Part shown: piece after piece, positions 45,070-53,498 of the stretch
Numbering within the stretch: position 1 is the stretch's first letter
How the letters are laid out: every line of letters starts with the position of its first letter
Origin: Bacillota bacterium
GTDB lineage: Bacteria > Bacillota > UBA4882 > UBA8346
Length of the DNA: 64,000 nt
Direction: 5' to 3'
NCBI GenBank assembly: GCA_023400055.1
Contig: JAEXFN010000061.1
Span: forward strand, 45,813 to 109,812
Made by a program: the position numbers and the translations under genes
Notes under the pieces: model-generated
What the model was told of the DNA's origin: nothing
Database searches by the model: none
Seen by the model: only the letters and a program-made list of their open reading frames with translations

Positions 45070-46223
45070 AGACGCTGATACGGCTGGCGGCGGTGATGAA
45101 GAAAGAATTGCTGCACATCGCCAGGGATAAGATCTTATTTATGATCGCCTTTATCGCTCCGCTGGCATTGACGGTCTTATGCGGATTCTTATACATCGAG
45201 CAGAAAGTGGTCGATCTGCCGGTGGTCATCTTCGACCAGGACCAGTCGGAGATCAGCCGGATGATCATCCGGGCCTTCGGGGATTCGGAACGGCTGAAGC
45301 TGGTGGGCACGGTCGACACCTACGCCGGGCTGGAACAGGCGCTCCAGAGCGAACGGGCGATCATGGGCGTCGTCATTCCGCCCCATCTGCAGTCGGACGT
45401 CAAGCAGGTCCGCGGCGCCGAGGTCGGGCTGGTCATCAACAGCGCCAACATCCTGACCATGAACACGGTGGCCTCCGCCGCCAGTTCGGTGGTGGCGACC
45501 ATCGGCGCCGGCGTCACCATGAAGGTCATCGAGGGGCTCGGGATGAGCGGAGCCAAGGCCTACCAGGCGGTCACCGCGCTCAGCTTCCGGACCCGCAACT
45601 GGTACAATCCGACCCTGAGCTATCTGGTCTTTATGCTGGCGGGTCTGATCGGAACCATCTTGCAGCAGGTGACCTTCCTGGGGGTGGCGCTGTCGTTCGT
45701 CAAGGAAAAAGAACAGGGCACCTGGCGCCAGCTGGCTTTCTCCAAGTTGCGCCCGGCCGAACTGGTCTGGGGGAAATTGCTGGTCTATTTCATGGTGTAC
45801 GGGTTTGATGCGCTCCTGGCCTACGGGCTGTGTTTCGGATTCTTTCAGGTGCCGATGCGCGGCAATCCCTGGCTGTTCCTGTTGACGGTGGCGGTTTTCC
45901 TGGTGGTGCTGATCGCCGTGGGCATGGCCATCTCGGTGTTTACTCCGAGCATGCCGCAGGCCATCGAGGTCTCGATGCTGATCGCGGTGCCGTCTTTCCT
46001 GATCTCCGGCTATACCTGGCCCTACATCAGCATGCCGCCGGTCATCCAGGTGCTGTCGCGGCTGCTGCCGCTCAGCTATTTTGTGGAGGCGGTGCGCTCC
46101 ATCGCCATCATGGGCGCGGGCTGGTCGGTGGTCTGGCCGAAGCTGGCGATCCTGGCCCTGTTTGCTGTGGTTTGCCTGCCGCTCACCTACCTGATGGTCC
46201 GCCGCACCATCTTGCGGGGTTAG
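45066..46223 (+). CDS. ABC-2 type exporter permease
   Basis: A 385-residue permease of the YhhJ/YbhR kind. One N-terminal helix (ILFMIAFIAPLALTVLCGFLYI) is followed by a large extracytoplasmic domain (about 45-170), then five C-terminal helices with the ABC-2 signature region (FVKEKEQGTWRQLAFSKLRPAELVWGKLL). With the TolC-like duct, adaptor and ATPase it forms a tripartite exporter of the YbhGFSR layout, but with a single permease that presumably homodimerises. Drugs, bile-like compounds or glycolipids are typical cargoes; none can be assigned. Confidence 0.9.
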   Translation: MKTLIRLAAVMKKELLHIARDKILFMIAFIAPLALTVLCGFLYIEQKVVDLPVVIFDQDQSEISRMIIRAFGDSERLKLVGTVDTYAGLEQALQSERAIMGVVIPPHLQSDVKQVRGAEVGLVINSANILTMNTVASAASSVVATIGAGVTMKVIEGLGMSGAKAYQAVTALSFRTRNWYNPTLSYLVFMLAGLIGTILQQVTFLGVALSFVKEKEQGTWRQLAFSKLRPAELVWGKLLVYFMVYGFDALLAYGLCFGFFQVPMRGNPWLFLLTVAVFLVVLIAVGMAISVFTPSMPQAIEVSMLIAVPSFLISGYTWPYISMPPVIQVLSRLLPLSYFVEAVRSIAIMGAGWSVVWPKLAILALFAVVCLPLTYLMVRRTILRG

Positions 46224-46334
46224 GCGGCGGGCGCGCAGCAATCCGGGATGAAGGAACCGCCTCGCATACTGTTGCGGCGGCAGGGGGACAATACCCCGGT
46301 CGGGTAATGATTTCACGGATAAGGCAGGCGCCGC

Positions 46335-47096
46335 ATGCCGCGGAACCTTTCGGAAGACGGGGCGGGACGCTTCTGGGAGATCGATTTTCTCAGGGGCGTC
46401 GCCATCGTTTTAATGATCCTCTTGCATCTGGTGGATGATCTATATTTCTTCGGTGGTTTCCGGGGCCTGCCGTTCGTTCCTTGGCTAATCTGGCAGCGGG
46501 TCACGGCGGCCCTTTTTTTGATCCTGGTCGGGGTGGGGCTGGCGCTCGGCCGTTCCAAGGCCGGGCCGCAGCAGAACGGCCGGCTGTTTTGGCGGAACTG
46601 TCGCCGCGGCGGCCGGATCTTTCTATGGGGAATGCTGATCACCCTCGTGACCTGGCTGTTCCTGCGGGAGGGCTATGTCCGTTTCGGGGTGCTGCATCTG
46701 ATCGGGCTGGCCATCGTGCTGAGCTATCCGTTCTTGGGGCTGCGCTATTGGAATCTGCTCCTGGGCGTCGCCGCCATCGCCGGCGGATCGTATCTGGCCC
46801 GGTTGCAAATGGCCGGACCCTGGCTGCTCTGGCTGGGGGTCAAGTCCGAGAACTTTTTCGCGGTCGATTATTTCCCGCTCTTGCCCTGGTTCGGCGCGAT
46901 CCTGTGGGGCGTGTTCCTGGGCAATACGCTCTACGCCGGCCACCGCCGGAACTTTGCCTTGCGCGACCGCAGCCATCTTCCGCTGATCCGCTGGGGCTGC
47001 TACCTGGGAGAGAATTCGCTGCTCATTTATCTGATCCATCAGCCGCTGTTGATCAGCTTACTTTATCTGTACGGCTGGATCAGCGGACGCGGCTAA
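46335..47096 (+). CDS. DUF1624 / heparan-glucosaminide acetyltransferase-like membrane protein
   Basis: A 253-residue protein with about seven membrane helices. The N-terminal block WEIDFLRGVAIVLMILLHLVDDL and the internal RFGVLHLIGLAIVLSY are hallmarks of the DUF1624 group related to the lysosomal heparan-alpha-glucosaminide N-acetyltransferase, with a candidate membrane histidine (His32) in LLHLVDD. The C-terminal GENSLLIYLIHQPLLI is also typical. It may transfer an acyl group to an envelope glycan; the acceptor is unknown. It follows the exporter by 112 bases and is closed by an intrinsic terminator. Confidence 0.82.
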   Translation: MPRNLSEDGAGRFWEIDFLRGVAIVLMILLHLVDDLYFFGGFRGLPFVPWLIWQRVTAALFLILVGVGLALGRSKAGPQQNGRLFWRNCRRGGRIFLWGMLITLVTWLFLREGYVRFGVLHLIGLAIVLSYPFLGLRYWNLLLGVAAIAGGSYLARLQMAGPWLLWLGVKSENFFAVDYFPLLPWFGAILWGVFLGNTLYAGHRRNFALRDRSHLPLIRWGCYLGENSLLIYLIHQPLLISLLYLYGWISGRG

Positions 47097-47119
47097 TCCG
47101 CCGGCCGGTTTCGGGAGGA

Positions 47120-47141
47120 GACGGGGCAACCCGTCTTTTTT
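47120..47141 (+). terminator. Intrinsic terminator at the edge of element C
   Basis: GACGGG (47120-47125), loop GCAA and CCCGTC (47130-47135) are followed by six T. The same terminator with a changed loop stands at 55306-55327 next to element D, and the flanking bases are also similar, so the terminator appears to be part of the repeated element or its preferred site. Confidence 0.85.
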
Positions 47142-47156
47142 ATTTTGGCAGGCCAG

Positions 47157-47582
47157 TGTCAGGGATGCCTTTTGATTTTCCTTCTCCAAGCCTTGGAGCA
47201 ACTTCCTCAAAGCTTAGGACAGTTTCCCCACAGGCCGGGGCAACCGGGATAGGAGCCGGTCCGATGGGGATGTGCCATGAATGAGTGGGGATAGGAATCG
47301 GTACGGTTTCCTCAAGTCCTGGTCCATTCTCCCCGAGCCCTGAAGAAGTAGGGATGGTCTTTGGGGAAGCAGGAATGAGACGATCCCTTACAAGGATCCG
47401 AAGATCCTCTGAAAGGATCCGCTGATCCCTTCCATGGATGAGGGCATTCCTTACCCGGATGGCGACATACCTTACAAGGATCACCGAATCCTCTGCAAGG
47501 ATCAGGCCATCCCTAACTAGGATATCTGCTATCCTAACATGGATAATGAATATCCTAGTTGGACCAAAGGCCATACCTGACA
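47157..47582 (+). repeat. Element C: dispersed repeat with 21-bp array and inverted ends
   Basis: The element starts with TGTCAGGGATGCCTTT (47157-47172) and ends with AAAGGCCATACCTGACA (47566-47582). These are near-perfect inverted repeats of each other. Inside, a 21-bp array starts at 47383 with units at 47404, 47425, 47446, 47467, 47488, 47509, 47530 and 47551. The first half is a diverged GC-rich segment shared with element D. The gap between the acetyltransferase-like gene and GH28 (47097-47731) contains this element and no supported gene. Confidence 0.88.
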
Positions 47583-47731
47583 TGAGCGCGGAGATCCGGG
47601 AAGGATGCATCATCACAACTTATGATTTTCTGGGTATAACTGTTTTAAAGGGTTTCAACCGATTCAGACTGCCCCGGTAATGAAAACGGTATACGCGTCT
47701 TCCATGTATCTTTTGTCCTCCCGGATACGGT

Positions 47732-49081
47732 TTAGGGCATTTCTTTGATGTCCAGCGTCAGATCCCGGCAGTTTTCGGTTTCAATCAGGCCGCTCCAATG
47801 CTCCATATGCGGCTTTGCTTTCCTGACCCGGCATTCTTTCAAGCGCAGGCCATTCACATATCGGGCATATACTGCGGGGATCGCATGCGGATAGACATTG
47901 CGGACGGAGGGTTGTTCATCGAAGAGGCCTCCCGGCTGGCTGCCCTGCTTCTCCAGCGTCAGATCCAGCTCATGCAAGGATACATTCTCAATCGGACAGC
48001 TTTCCTCCGCGGCGATGAAGATGCCCGCTTCCGATTTCAGGTTGATATGGTCGAACTCGATATTCCGGATGAGCCCCGGAAAACGGTTTTCCGGGGTGCG
48101 ATAGGTGGCCGAAATAAAGAGCGGCTCGCCCTTTCCCCACCATCGCGGCGCGAATTCCCGCTGCGGGGCGTCGGCGTACCTCCGGACGGTGCCCACCAGA
48201 TGATGGACTTGGACGTTCTCGACGGTTCCCCCGTCTCTGGCCCAGATGCCGACCGCCCGCGAGCAGTCCTCGATGATGCAGTCGCTGAACAGGATATTGC
48301 GGATGGCGCCATAGGTATCGGTCCCGATCTTGAGCGCGGAATCCTGGGATTTTAATAAACAGCCCGTGACGATGATGTTTTCACAATTTCCGTACCGCTC
48401 CGCCATGGGCTGGGTCGATTTGATAACGATGGCGTCATCGCCCGTTTTGACAGTACAGTTGCTGATAATGACATCCTGGCAGCAATCGGGATCGATCCCG
48501 TCATTATTGGCGCCGCGGGTATTGTTCAGTATCCGGAGGTTATGGATACGCACCTGGCTGCAGCCTGCCAGATGCAGGGTCCAGAAGGCCGCGTCCCAAA
48601 GGGTGACCCCCTTTACCGTCAGATTCTTGACATCCTCCAGCAGGATCAGTCGCGGCCGGAATCCCTTAATCATCAGCGGCGCTTCATGAAAGCCGCCGTC
48701 GGCGCCATCGTCGTAGATGATCTCCCGTCCCTGGCCGTCAATGGTTCCCGCCCCGGAGATGGTGATGTTTTCGGCGTGCCACGCTCCGATGAAACAACCG
48801 GCGTTCCATTCCTCCAGATAATCGCCGTTCATCGCTGGATCGTCAAAGGCATGAATATCCTCCCGCTTTAAGCTGCAGCGCAGCACCGCTCCCTGCTGGA
48901 GATGGAGATGGATATTGCTTTTCAAGCGGAGCGAGCCGCTCAAATAAATACCGGGGGGAATGACCACTTGTCCGCCGCCGTTTTCGTGGCAGAGATCGAT
49001 GGCCTGTTGGATGGCGCTCGCGTTATTGAATTTCCCGTCGCCGATGGCCCCATACTGCTTAATATCGTATACGGTTTCCAT
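47732..49081 (-). CDS. Glycoside hydrolase family 28 (polygalacturonase-like)
   Basis: A 449-residue right-handed beta-helix enzyme that should cleave galacturonic-acid glycosides of pectin. N-terminal YDIKQYGAIGDGKFNNASAI is typical. The catalytic aspartates are in NNDGIDPD (192-199) and TGDDAI (Asp215, Asp216). The third family motif, Gly-His-Gly, is replaced by Ser-Gln-Asp (245-247) ahead of SALKIGT. There is no signal peptide, so it acts on imported oligosaccharides. AAAGGAG lies nine bases before the ATG. It is downstream of the importer genes on the same strand. Confidence 0.87.
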   Translation of the reverse strand: METVYDIKQYGAIGDGKFNNASAIQQAIDLCHENGGGQVVIPPGIYLSGSLRLKSNIHLHLQQGAVLRCSLKREDIHAFDDPAMNGDYLEEWNAGCFIGAWHAENITISGAGTIDGQGREIIYDDGADGGFHEAPLMIKGFRPRLILLEDVKNLTVKGVTLWDAAFWTLHLAGCSQVRIHNLRILNNTRGANNDGIDPDCCQDVIISNCTVKTGDDAIVIKSTQPMAERYGNCENIIVTGCLLKSQDSALKIGTDTYGAIRNILFSDCIIEDCSRAVGIWARDGGTVENVQVHHLVGTVRRYADAPQREFAPRWWGKGEPLFISATYRTPENRFPGLIRNIEFDHINLKSEAGIFIAAEESCPIENVSLHELDLTLEKQGSQPGGLFDEQPSVRNVYPHAIPAVYARYVNGLRLKECRVRKAKPHMEHWSGLIETENCRDLTLDIKEMP

Positions 49082-49197
49082 TTCGCTTTGCTCCTTTCAT
49101 CGTTTCTATTTTAGCTCAGTTCATCGGGCTTTTCACTATGAAAAGTCCTATTCATCTTCATCGCTATCACCTTCCCTTGGTGTTTCCTCCATGGGAT

Positions 49198-50073
49198 CTA
49201 ACCTTTTAATCCGGTCGTCGCGATCCCCTCGACAAAATATTTTTGTGCGAAAAAGAAGATGAGCACCAAAGGCAGAACCGCCAGGACGGACATGGCAAAG
49301 ATCTGGTTCCAGGCGACTCCGCCGGCCGTATCGATCGCCATCCGCAACGCCAGGGAAACCGTAAATTTCCGGATGCTGTTGATATAGATCAGGGAATTTA
49401 AAAAGTCGTTCCAAGTCCACATAAACTGGAAAATCCCCGCTGAAAACAGGGCTGGTTTGGAAAGCGGCATTATAATATGGGTGAGCGTCATCAGCGGATT
49501 GCAACCATCCAATTCAGCCGATTCATCCAATTCTTTGGGCAACCCGCGGAAAAATTGCGTCAGCATAAAGATGAAGAAGGGATAACACGCAAAGGCCGCC
49601 GGGACAATGAACGGCAAGTAGCCGTCCAACCAGCCGAAATTTTTAAATAAGATATAGCGCGGAATGATAATCACGGCGTTCGGAAGCATCAGGGTAGAGA
49701 TCATCAACATAAACAAGAATTTTTTCAACGGAAAATCGAACCGTGCAAAACCGTAGGCCACCAAGACGCTGGAAACCAGGGTGAAAAGCACAGTCCAGCC
49801 GACCATCCACAATGAATTTCCAAAAAACGTCGTATAGGTATATTGTCCGGCGCCCTGCCATCCGTCCGGGTAAGCGGACCATACAAAATTTCTCGGTAAC
49901 AGTCGCAGGGAAGAAAACAGTTCCGGATTTTCTTTGAACGAGGCGAAAAAGAGCCAAACCAACGGGTAGACCATGATCATCCCTACCCCGCATAAAAAAA
50001 GATAGGTCCAGACCGTGTTAAATTTATTATGACGCGCGCCATTGCCGATATTGAGAAGGGATTGGATGCTCAT
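49198..50073 (-). CDS. Sugar ABC transporter permease, MalG type
   Basis: A 291-residue permease with six helices, the EAA loop (LDESAELDGCNPLMTLTHIIMP; the alanine pair is partly replaced) and the standard C-terminus (AQKYFVEGIATTGLKG). Its start overlaps the stop of the MalF-type gene by four bases (ATGA). GH28 follows downstream, suggesting import of galacturonate-containing fragments. Confidence 0.93.
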   Translation of the reverse strand: MSIQSLLNIGNGARHNKFNTVWTYLFLCGVGMIMVYPLVWLFFASFKENPELFSSLRLLPRNFVWSAYPDGWQGAGQYTYTTFFGNSLWMVGWTVLFTLVSSVLVAYGFARFDFPLKKFLFMLMISTLMLPNAVIIIPRYILFKNFGWLDGYLPFIVPAAFACYPFFIFMLTQFFRGLPKELDESAELDGCNPLMTLTHIIMPLSKPALFSAGIFQFMWTWNDFLNSLIYINSIRKFTVSLALRMAIDTAGGVAWNQIFAMSVLAVLPLVLIFFFAQKYFVEGIATTGLKG

Positions 50074-50984
50074 TCCCGATCGCCTCCGTCTTCATAATGC
50101 ACCCACGAATCGGAGGATTTAAAGAGTACCCCCGTTAATATCATCATTATCCCGAACAGCACCCAGGAAAGCGCGGACGCGTAACCCATCTTTAAGAATT
50201 GAAAACCATCGTCATAGATTTTTAACCCGAATAAATAGGTTGCGTACATCGGTCCGCCGTTGGTAATCACAAACGCTCCGGTAAACTCCTGCAACGCATT
50301 GATCGATTGCATAATCAGATTAAAGAAGATGATCGGCGTCAGCATGGGCAGCGTGATGTCGAAGAATAGGCGGATCCGGCCGGCGCCGTCGATGCGGCCC
50401 GCTTCATAAAGATCCGCCGGGATTTGTTTCAGCCCCGCCAAAAACAGCACCATCGAAGATCCGAATTGCCACACCACCAACAAACTGATGGTTATCAAGG
50501 CGATATTCGGACTCCCCAGCCAATCGACGGCTGGAATTCGCACCAGGGCGAAGATACGGTTGATGATGCCGCTCTTCATGAAGAGAAACCGCCACAAAAT
50601 CGCAATGGCGACGCTCCCTCCCATAATCGAGGGGAGATAGTAAGCCGTACGGAAAAAATTAATCAGTTTCAGTTTCAAATTGAGAATCATGGCGATAAAT
50701 AATGCGAAAATCAGCTTGGATGGCACGGAGATTAACGCATAGATTAAGGTGGCTTTTAACGAACCCCAGAAATGTTCGTCCCGGGTAAACATACGGATGT
50801 AATTGTCGAACCCGACCCAAATCGGCTTTTTTAAAATGCTGAAGTCCGTGAATGAATACGCCAAAGAAGCCAGGAGTGGATACAACTGAAATACCAGGAA
50901 TCCGATGATCCAGGGGGAAATGAATAACAATCCCCAAAGGCTTTTATTGAATCGTTTTTTCGATACGCCCCGCGCAGCATTCAT
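50070..50984 (-). CDS. Sugar ABC transporter permease, MalF type
   Basis: A 304-residue permease with six predicted helices (first: SLWGLLFISPWIIGFLVFQLYP) and an EAA loop (LYEAGRIDGAGRIRLFFDITLP). AAAGGA precedes the ATG. It lies between the binding-protein gene and the MalG-type partner. No ATPase gene is present. Confidence 0.93.
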   Translation of the reverse strand: MNAARGVSKKRFNKSLWGLLFISPWIIGFLVFQLYPLLASLAYSFTDFSILKKPIWVGFDNYIRMFTRDEHFWGSLKATLIYALISVPSKLIFALFIAMILNLKLKLINFFRTAYYLPSIMGGSVAIAILWRFLFMKSGIINRIFALVRIPAVDWLGSPNIALITISLLVVWQFGSSMVLFLAGLKQIPADLYEAGRIDGAGRIRLFFDITLPMLTPIIFFNLIMQSINALQEFTGAFVITNGGPMYATYLFGLKIYDDGFQFLKMGYASALSWVLFGIMMILTGVLFKSSDSWVHYEDGGDRE

Positions 50985-51106
50985 TGTTAATCAATCCTTT
51001 GTTGATAATTTAGTCAGCGTTGCCGGCAATCCGGTTCGGGGTAAAAATAAGGAGATTGGAATCAAATCGATCGCGCAATCTCCCGTCTCCGATAAAGAAT
51101 GGCCTT

Positions 51107-52423
51107 CTAACGCTGGCTCGATTTTAATTCATTGAGTTTGGCCTTATAACCTTTGATGATCTCATCCGCGGCTTGTTCCGGGGTAATTTTATTGAAAATC
51201 ATCTTTTCAATGGCATCCTTACTAATCTGGGAAATCTCACTGTTCTCCTCCAGGGGGCCCCAGGATTTACCCGGTTTTTTGATGGCATAATCCAAAGCGT
51301 TGGCGATTAACGGATCCATTTTATTGCCGTCCACCAAGGCTTGACGGGCGAGGCTCGAGGCCGGAGTGGAACGGCTATCGCCCAGTAGCAGGGCCGCTTG
51401 GCGATCGTTGATAAACCAATTCAAAAATTTTACCGCTTCGGTCGCATGGCGGGTCAACTTATTGATCGCCAACAATTGGGAAGGCCGGGGCGGGTTCGCC
51501 GACTGTTTGGCGTTTTTATGCATGGGTAGCGCGGCGACAAAGAAATGGCGATCCGCCGGAACCGTGGATTTCATCTGGCTAATTGTCGAGGCCAATGTGA
51601 AGGCCATGCCGATATTGCCGTTGATCCAGCGAATATTCTGCTCGGTTTTTCCGACAAAGGCGCTGCTTTCGCCGAAGGGTTCCATGGTGCCGGTTTTATA
51701 GAGTTCGGAAAGATAATTCAAGGTTTCGGCCAGCAATTTTCGATCAAAGGCGATCGAATAATCGTCGTGAATCCAAACGTCGCCCGATTTCTGCGATAAA
51801 TAAGGATGGACAATGATCCGGTTGATAATATCGATGTCGGCGGAGATGAGGTAGTCATTCTTATCCTGGTCGTGCACTTTCTTGCCGTACTCGAGCAACT
51901 TATCCCAGGTCCAAACCGTATTGGCCGGGATCTTGTGTTTGTCGAAAAATTCTTTATTGCAAAGCAGGGCCTTTGCGGACACCCCGGCCGGGACGGCAAT
52001 CATTTTGTCGTCCGCCAGACAAAAATCTTTCAATAACGCCTTACTAAAAACTTTCGTATTGAGCCTCGCTTGATAGCGGTTTAAATCCAGAAAAAAATCG
52101 CCCTGGCTCGTCAATTCCGCGGTCCATTGCGTATCCAATTGGATTAGGTCGGGAGCCGTCCCTCCGGCCAACTGGGTCAGGAGTTTTTTGTAGTATCCGT
52201 CATAGCCCATATACTCCGCTTCGATCTTTACATGGGGATTTTTTTTCATGTAAGCGTTTATGGCGTTGAGCGTCGCTCGGTGGCGCGGATCGCTTCCCCA
52301 CCAGCAAAAGCGCAAGGTCACCAGTGTATTCTTGGCGGCCGCCACCCGCCGTTCGGCCAGCGCGGGCATTAGTAAAAGCATTCCGATTAAAATCAATGGA
52401 ACCATTTTAAAGATTTTCGGCAC
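51107..52423 (-). CDS. Extracellular solute-binding protein of a CUT1 importer
   Basis: A 438-residue family-1 binding protein with a signal peptide (IFKMVPLILIGMLLLMPALA) and no lipobox. The mature part has FCWWGSDPRHRATLNAINAYM and LLTQLAGGTAPDLIQLDTQWT, typical of oligosaccharide binders. The GTG at 52423 is five bases behind GGGAGGAG, so the 12-residue extension to 52459 is rejected. It is the first gene of the minus-strand pectin-type module and is divergent from the YesN/YesM pair. Confidence 0.92.
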   Translation of the reverse strand: MPKIFKMVPLILIGMLLLMPALAERRVAAAKNTLVTLRFCWWGSDPRHRATLNAINAYMKKNPHVKIEAEYMGYDGYYKKLLTQLAGGTAPDLIQLDTQWTAELTSQGDFFLDLNRYQARLNTKVFSKALLKDFCLADDKMIAVPAGVSAKALLCNKEFFDKHKIPANTVWTWDKLLEYGKKVHDQDKNDYLISADIDIINRIIVHPYLSQKSGDVWIHDDYSIAFDRKLLAETLNYLSELYKTGTMEPFGESSAFVGKTEQNIRWINGNIGMAFTLASTISQMKSTVPADRHFFVAALPMHKNAKQSANPPRPSQLLAINKLTRHATEAVKFLNWFINDRQAALLLGDSRSTPASSLARQALVDGNKMDPLIANALDYAIKKPGKSWGPLEENSEISQISKDAIEKMIFNKITPEQAADEIIKGYKAKLNELKSSQR

Positions 52424-52612
52424 GGTTTCTCCTCCCTTATTCTTTATTTCTTTACCCAATAGTAATATATCATTAATGAAACGGCCCGATAAAGAGAGGT
52501 TGGTTTGGGAAAGTATCCTTAGATCGGATCTTGATCTTTGATAGGTATCATTATTTTGGAATCACTTCCTCTAGCTGTGAAGCGGCCGGCTCAAGCCGGG
52601 AAGGTCCAGACT

Positions 52613-52641
52613 TTAAAGGGAACTTGTTTTTATTGTATAAT
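52613..52641 (+). promoter_or_regulatory. Possible promoter of the second YesN/YesM pair
   Basis: A TATAAT box (52636-52641) preceded by TTG lies about 70 bases before the regulator gene. A weak -35 match (TTAAAG, 52613-52618) is 17 bases upstream. Confidence 0.35.
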
Positions 52642-52709
52642 AACAATGTAAAAAGCAATCGCTAAAGTAACTTTTCGTTTACATTTGAGATTGTCATGGA
52701 GCACAGGAA

Positions 52710-53489
52710 ATGTATCATTTACTGGTGGTCGATGATGAAGCCGAATCCCGCAACACTTTATGCAACTGTTTTCCCTGGAATACGGTAGGTTTTGAAATCG
52801 CCGCCCAGGCGAGTAACGGCGCAGAGGCCCTGAGCCTGATCCGCCGCTCTAAAATGGACGTCGTATTATGCGATATCAAGATGCCCGTCTTGTCCGGGAT
52901 CGATTTGGCGCAGGAACTCTACCAATATAAACCGCGGCCTACGATCGTCTTTTTGAGCGGATACCGGGATTTCGAATATGCCCAAAAAGCACTGACGTTC
53001 GGGGTGCGTTATTATATCGTCAAACCGGCCCGTTACGAAGAAGTGATGAGCAAATTTCTAATGCTGAAACAGGAATTGGATGCCCAAAGGATTGCGCTGG
53101 AATCAACCGTCAATGCCAGTGAGGGGAGATCTTTGGATAACACCAATTTTCAATCGAAGATCGTCGCTATGGTCAAGACCTATATTCAAGCCAACTATGC
53201 CACCGCCAGCCTGGACGAGGCATCCAAATTGGTTCATATGAACTCCTCCTATCTGAGCCAGCTTTTCAAACAAAAAACCGGCGTCAATTTCTCCGACTAT
53301 CTCATTGAGATCAAGATGACCAAAGCCGCCGAATTGCTCCTGGATTACGAACTGAAAACCTATTCCGTAAGCGAAATGGTGGGTTACACCAATCCGAAAA
53401 ATTTCGCCCGGACCTTCAAAAATTTTTACGGCGTCAATCCGCGCGATTACCGCTATGCCAAGCTGGAAAAGAATCTTCCCGACGGATGA
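52710..53489 (+). CDS. Short YesN-type response regulator
   Basis: A 259-residue regulator: receiver domain 1-120 with phospho-acceptor Asp55 (VVLCDIKMPVLSG), a very short linker and an AraC-type DNA-binding domain (about 155-255: ASKLVHMNSSYLSQLFKQKTGVNF). It lacks the roughly 270-residue middle region of the other two regulators in this window. It is divergent from the pectin-type importer, which is its likely target, and is followed nine bases later by its kinase. Confidence 0.92.
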   Translation: MYHLLVVDDEAESRNTLCNCFPWNTVGFEIAAQASNGAEALSLIRRSKMDVVLCDIKMPVLSGIDLAQELYQYKPRPTIVFLSGYRDFEYAQKALTFGVRYYIVKPARYEEVMSKFLMLKQELDAQRIALESTVNASEGRSLDNTNFQSKIVAMVKTYIQANYATASLDEASKLVHMNSSYLSQLFKQKTGVNFSDYLIEIKMTKAAELLLDYELKTYSVSEMVGYTNPKNFARTFKNFYGVNPRDYRYAKLEKNLPDG

Positions 53490-53498
53490 GAGGCAGCC

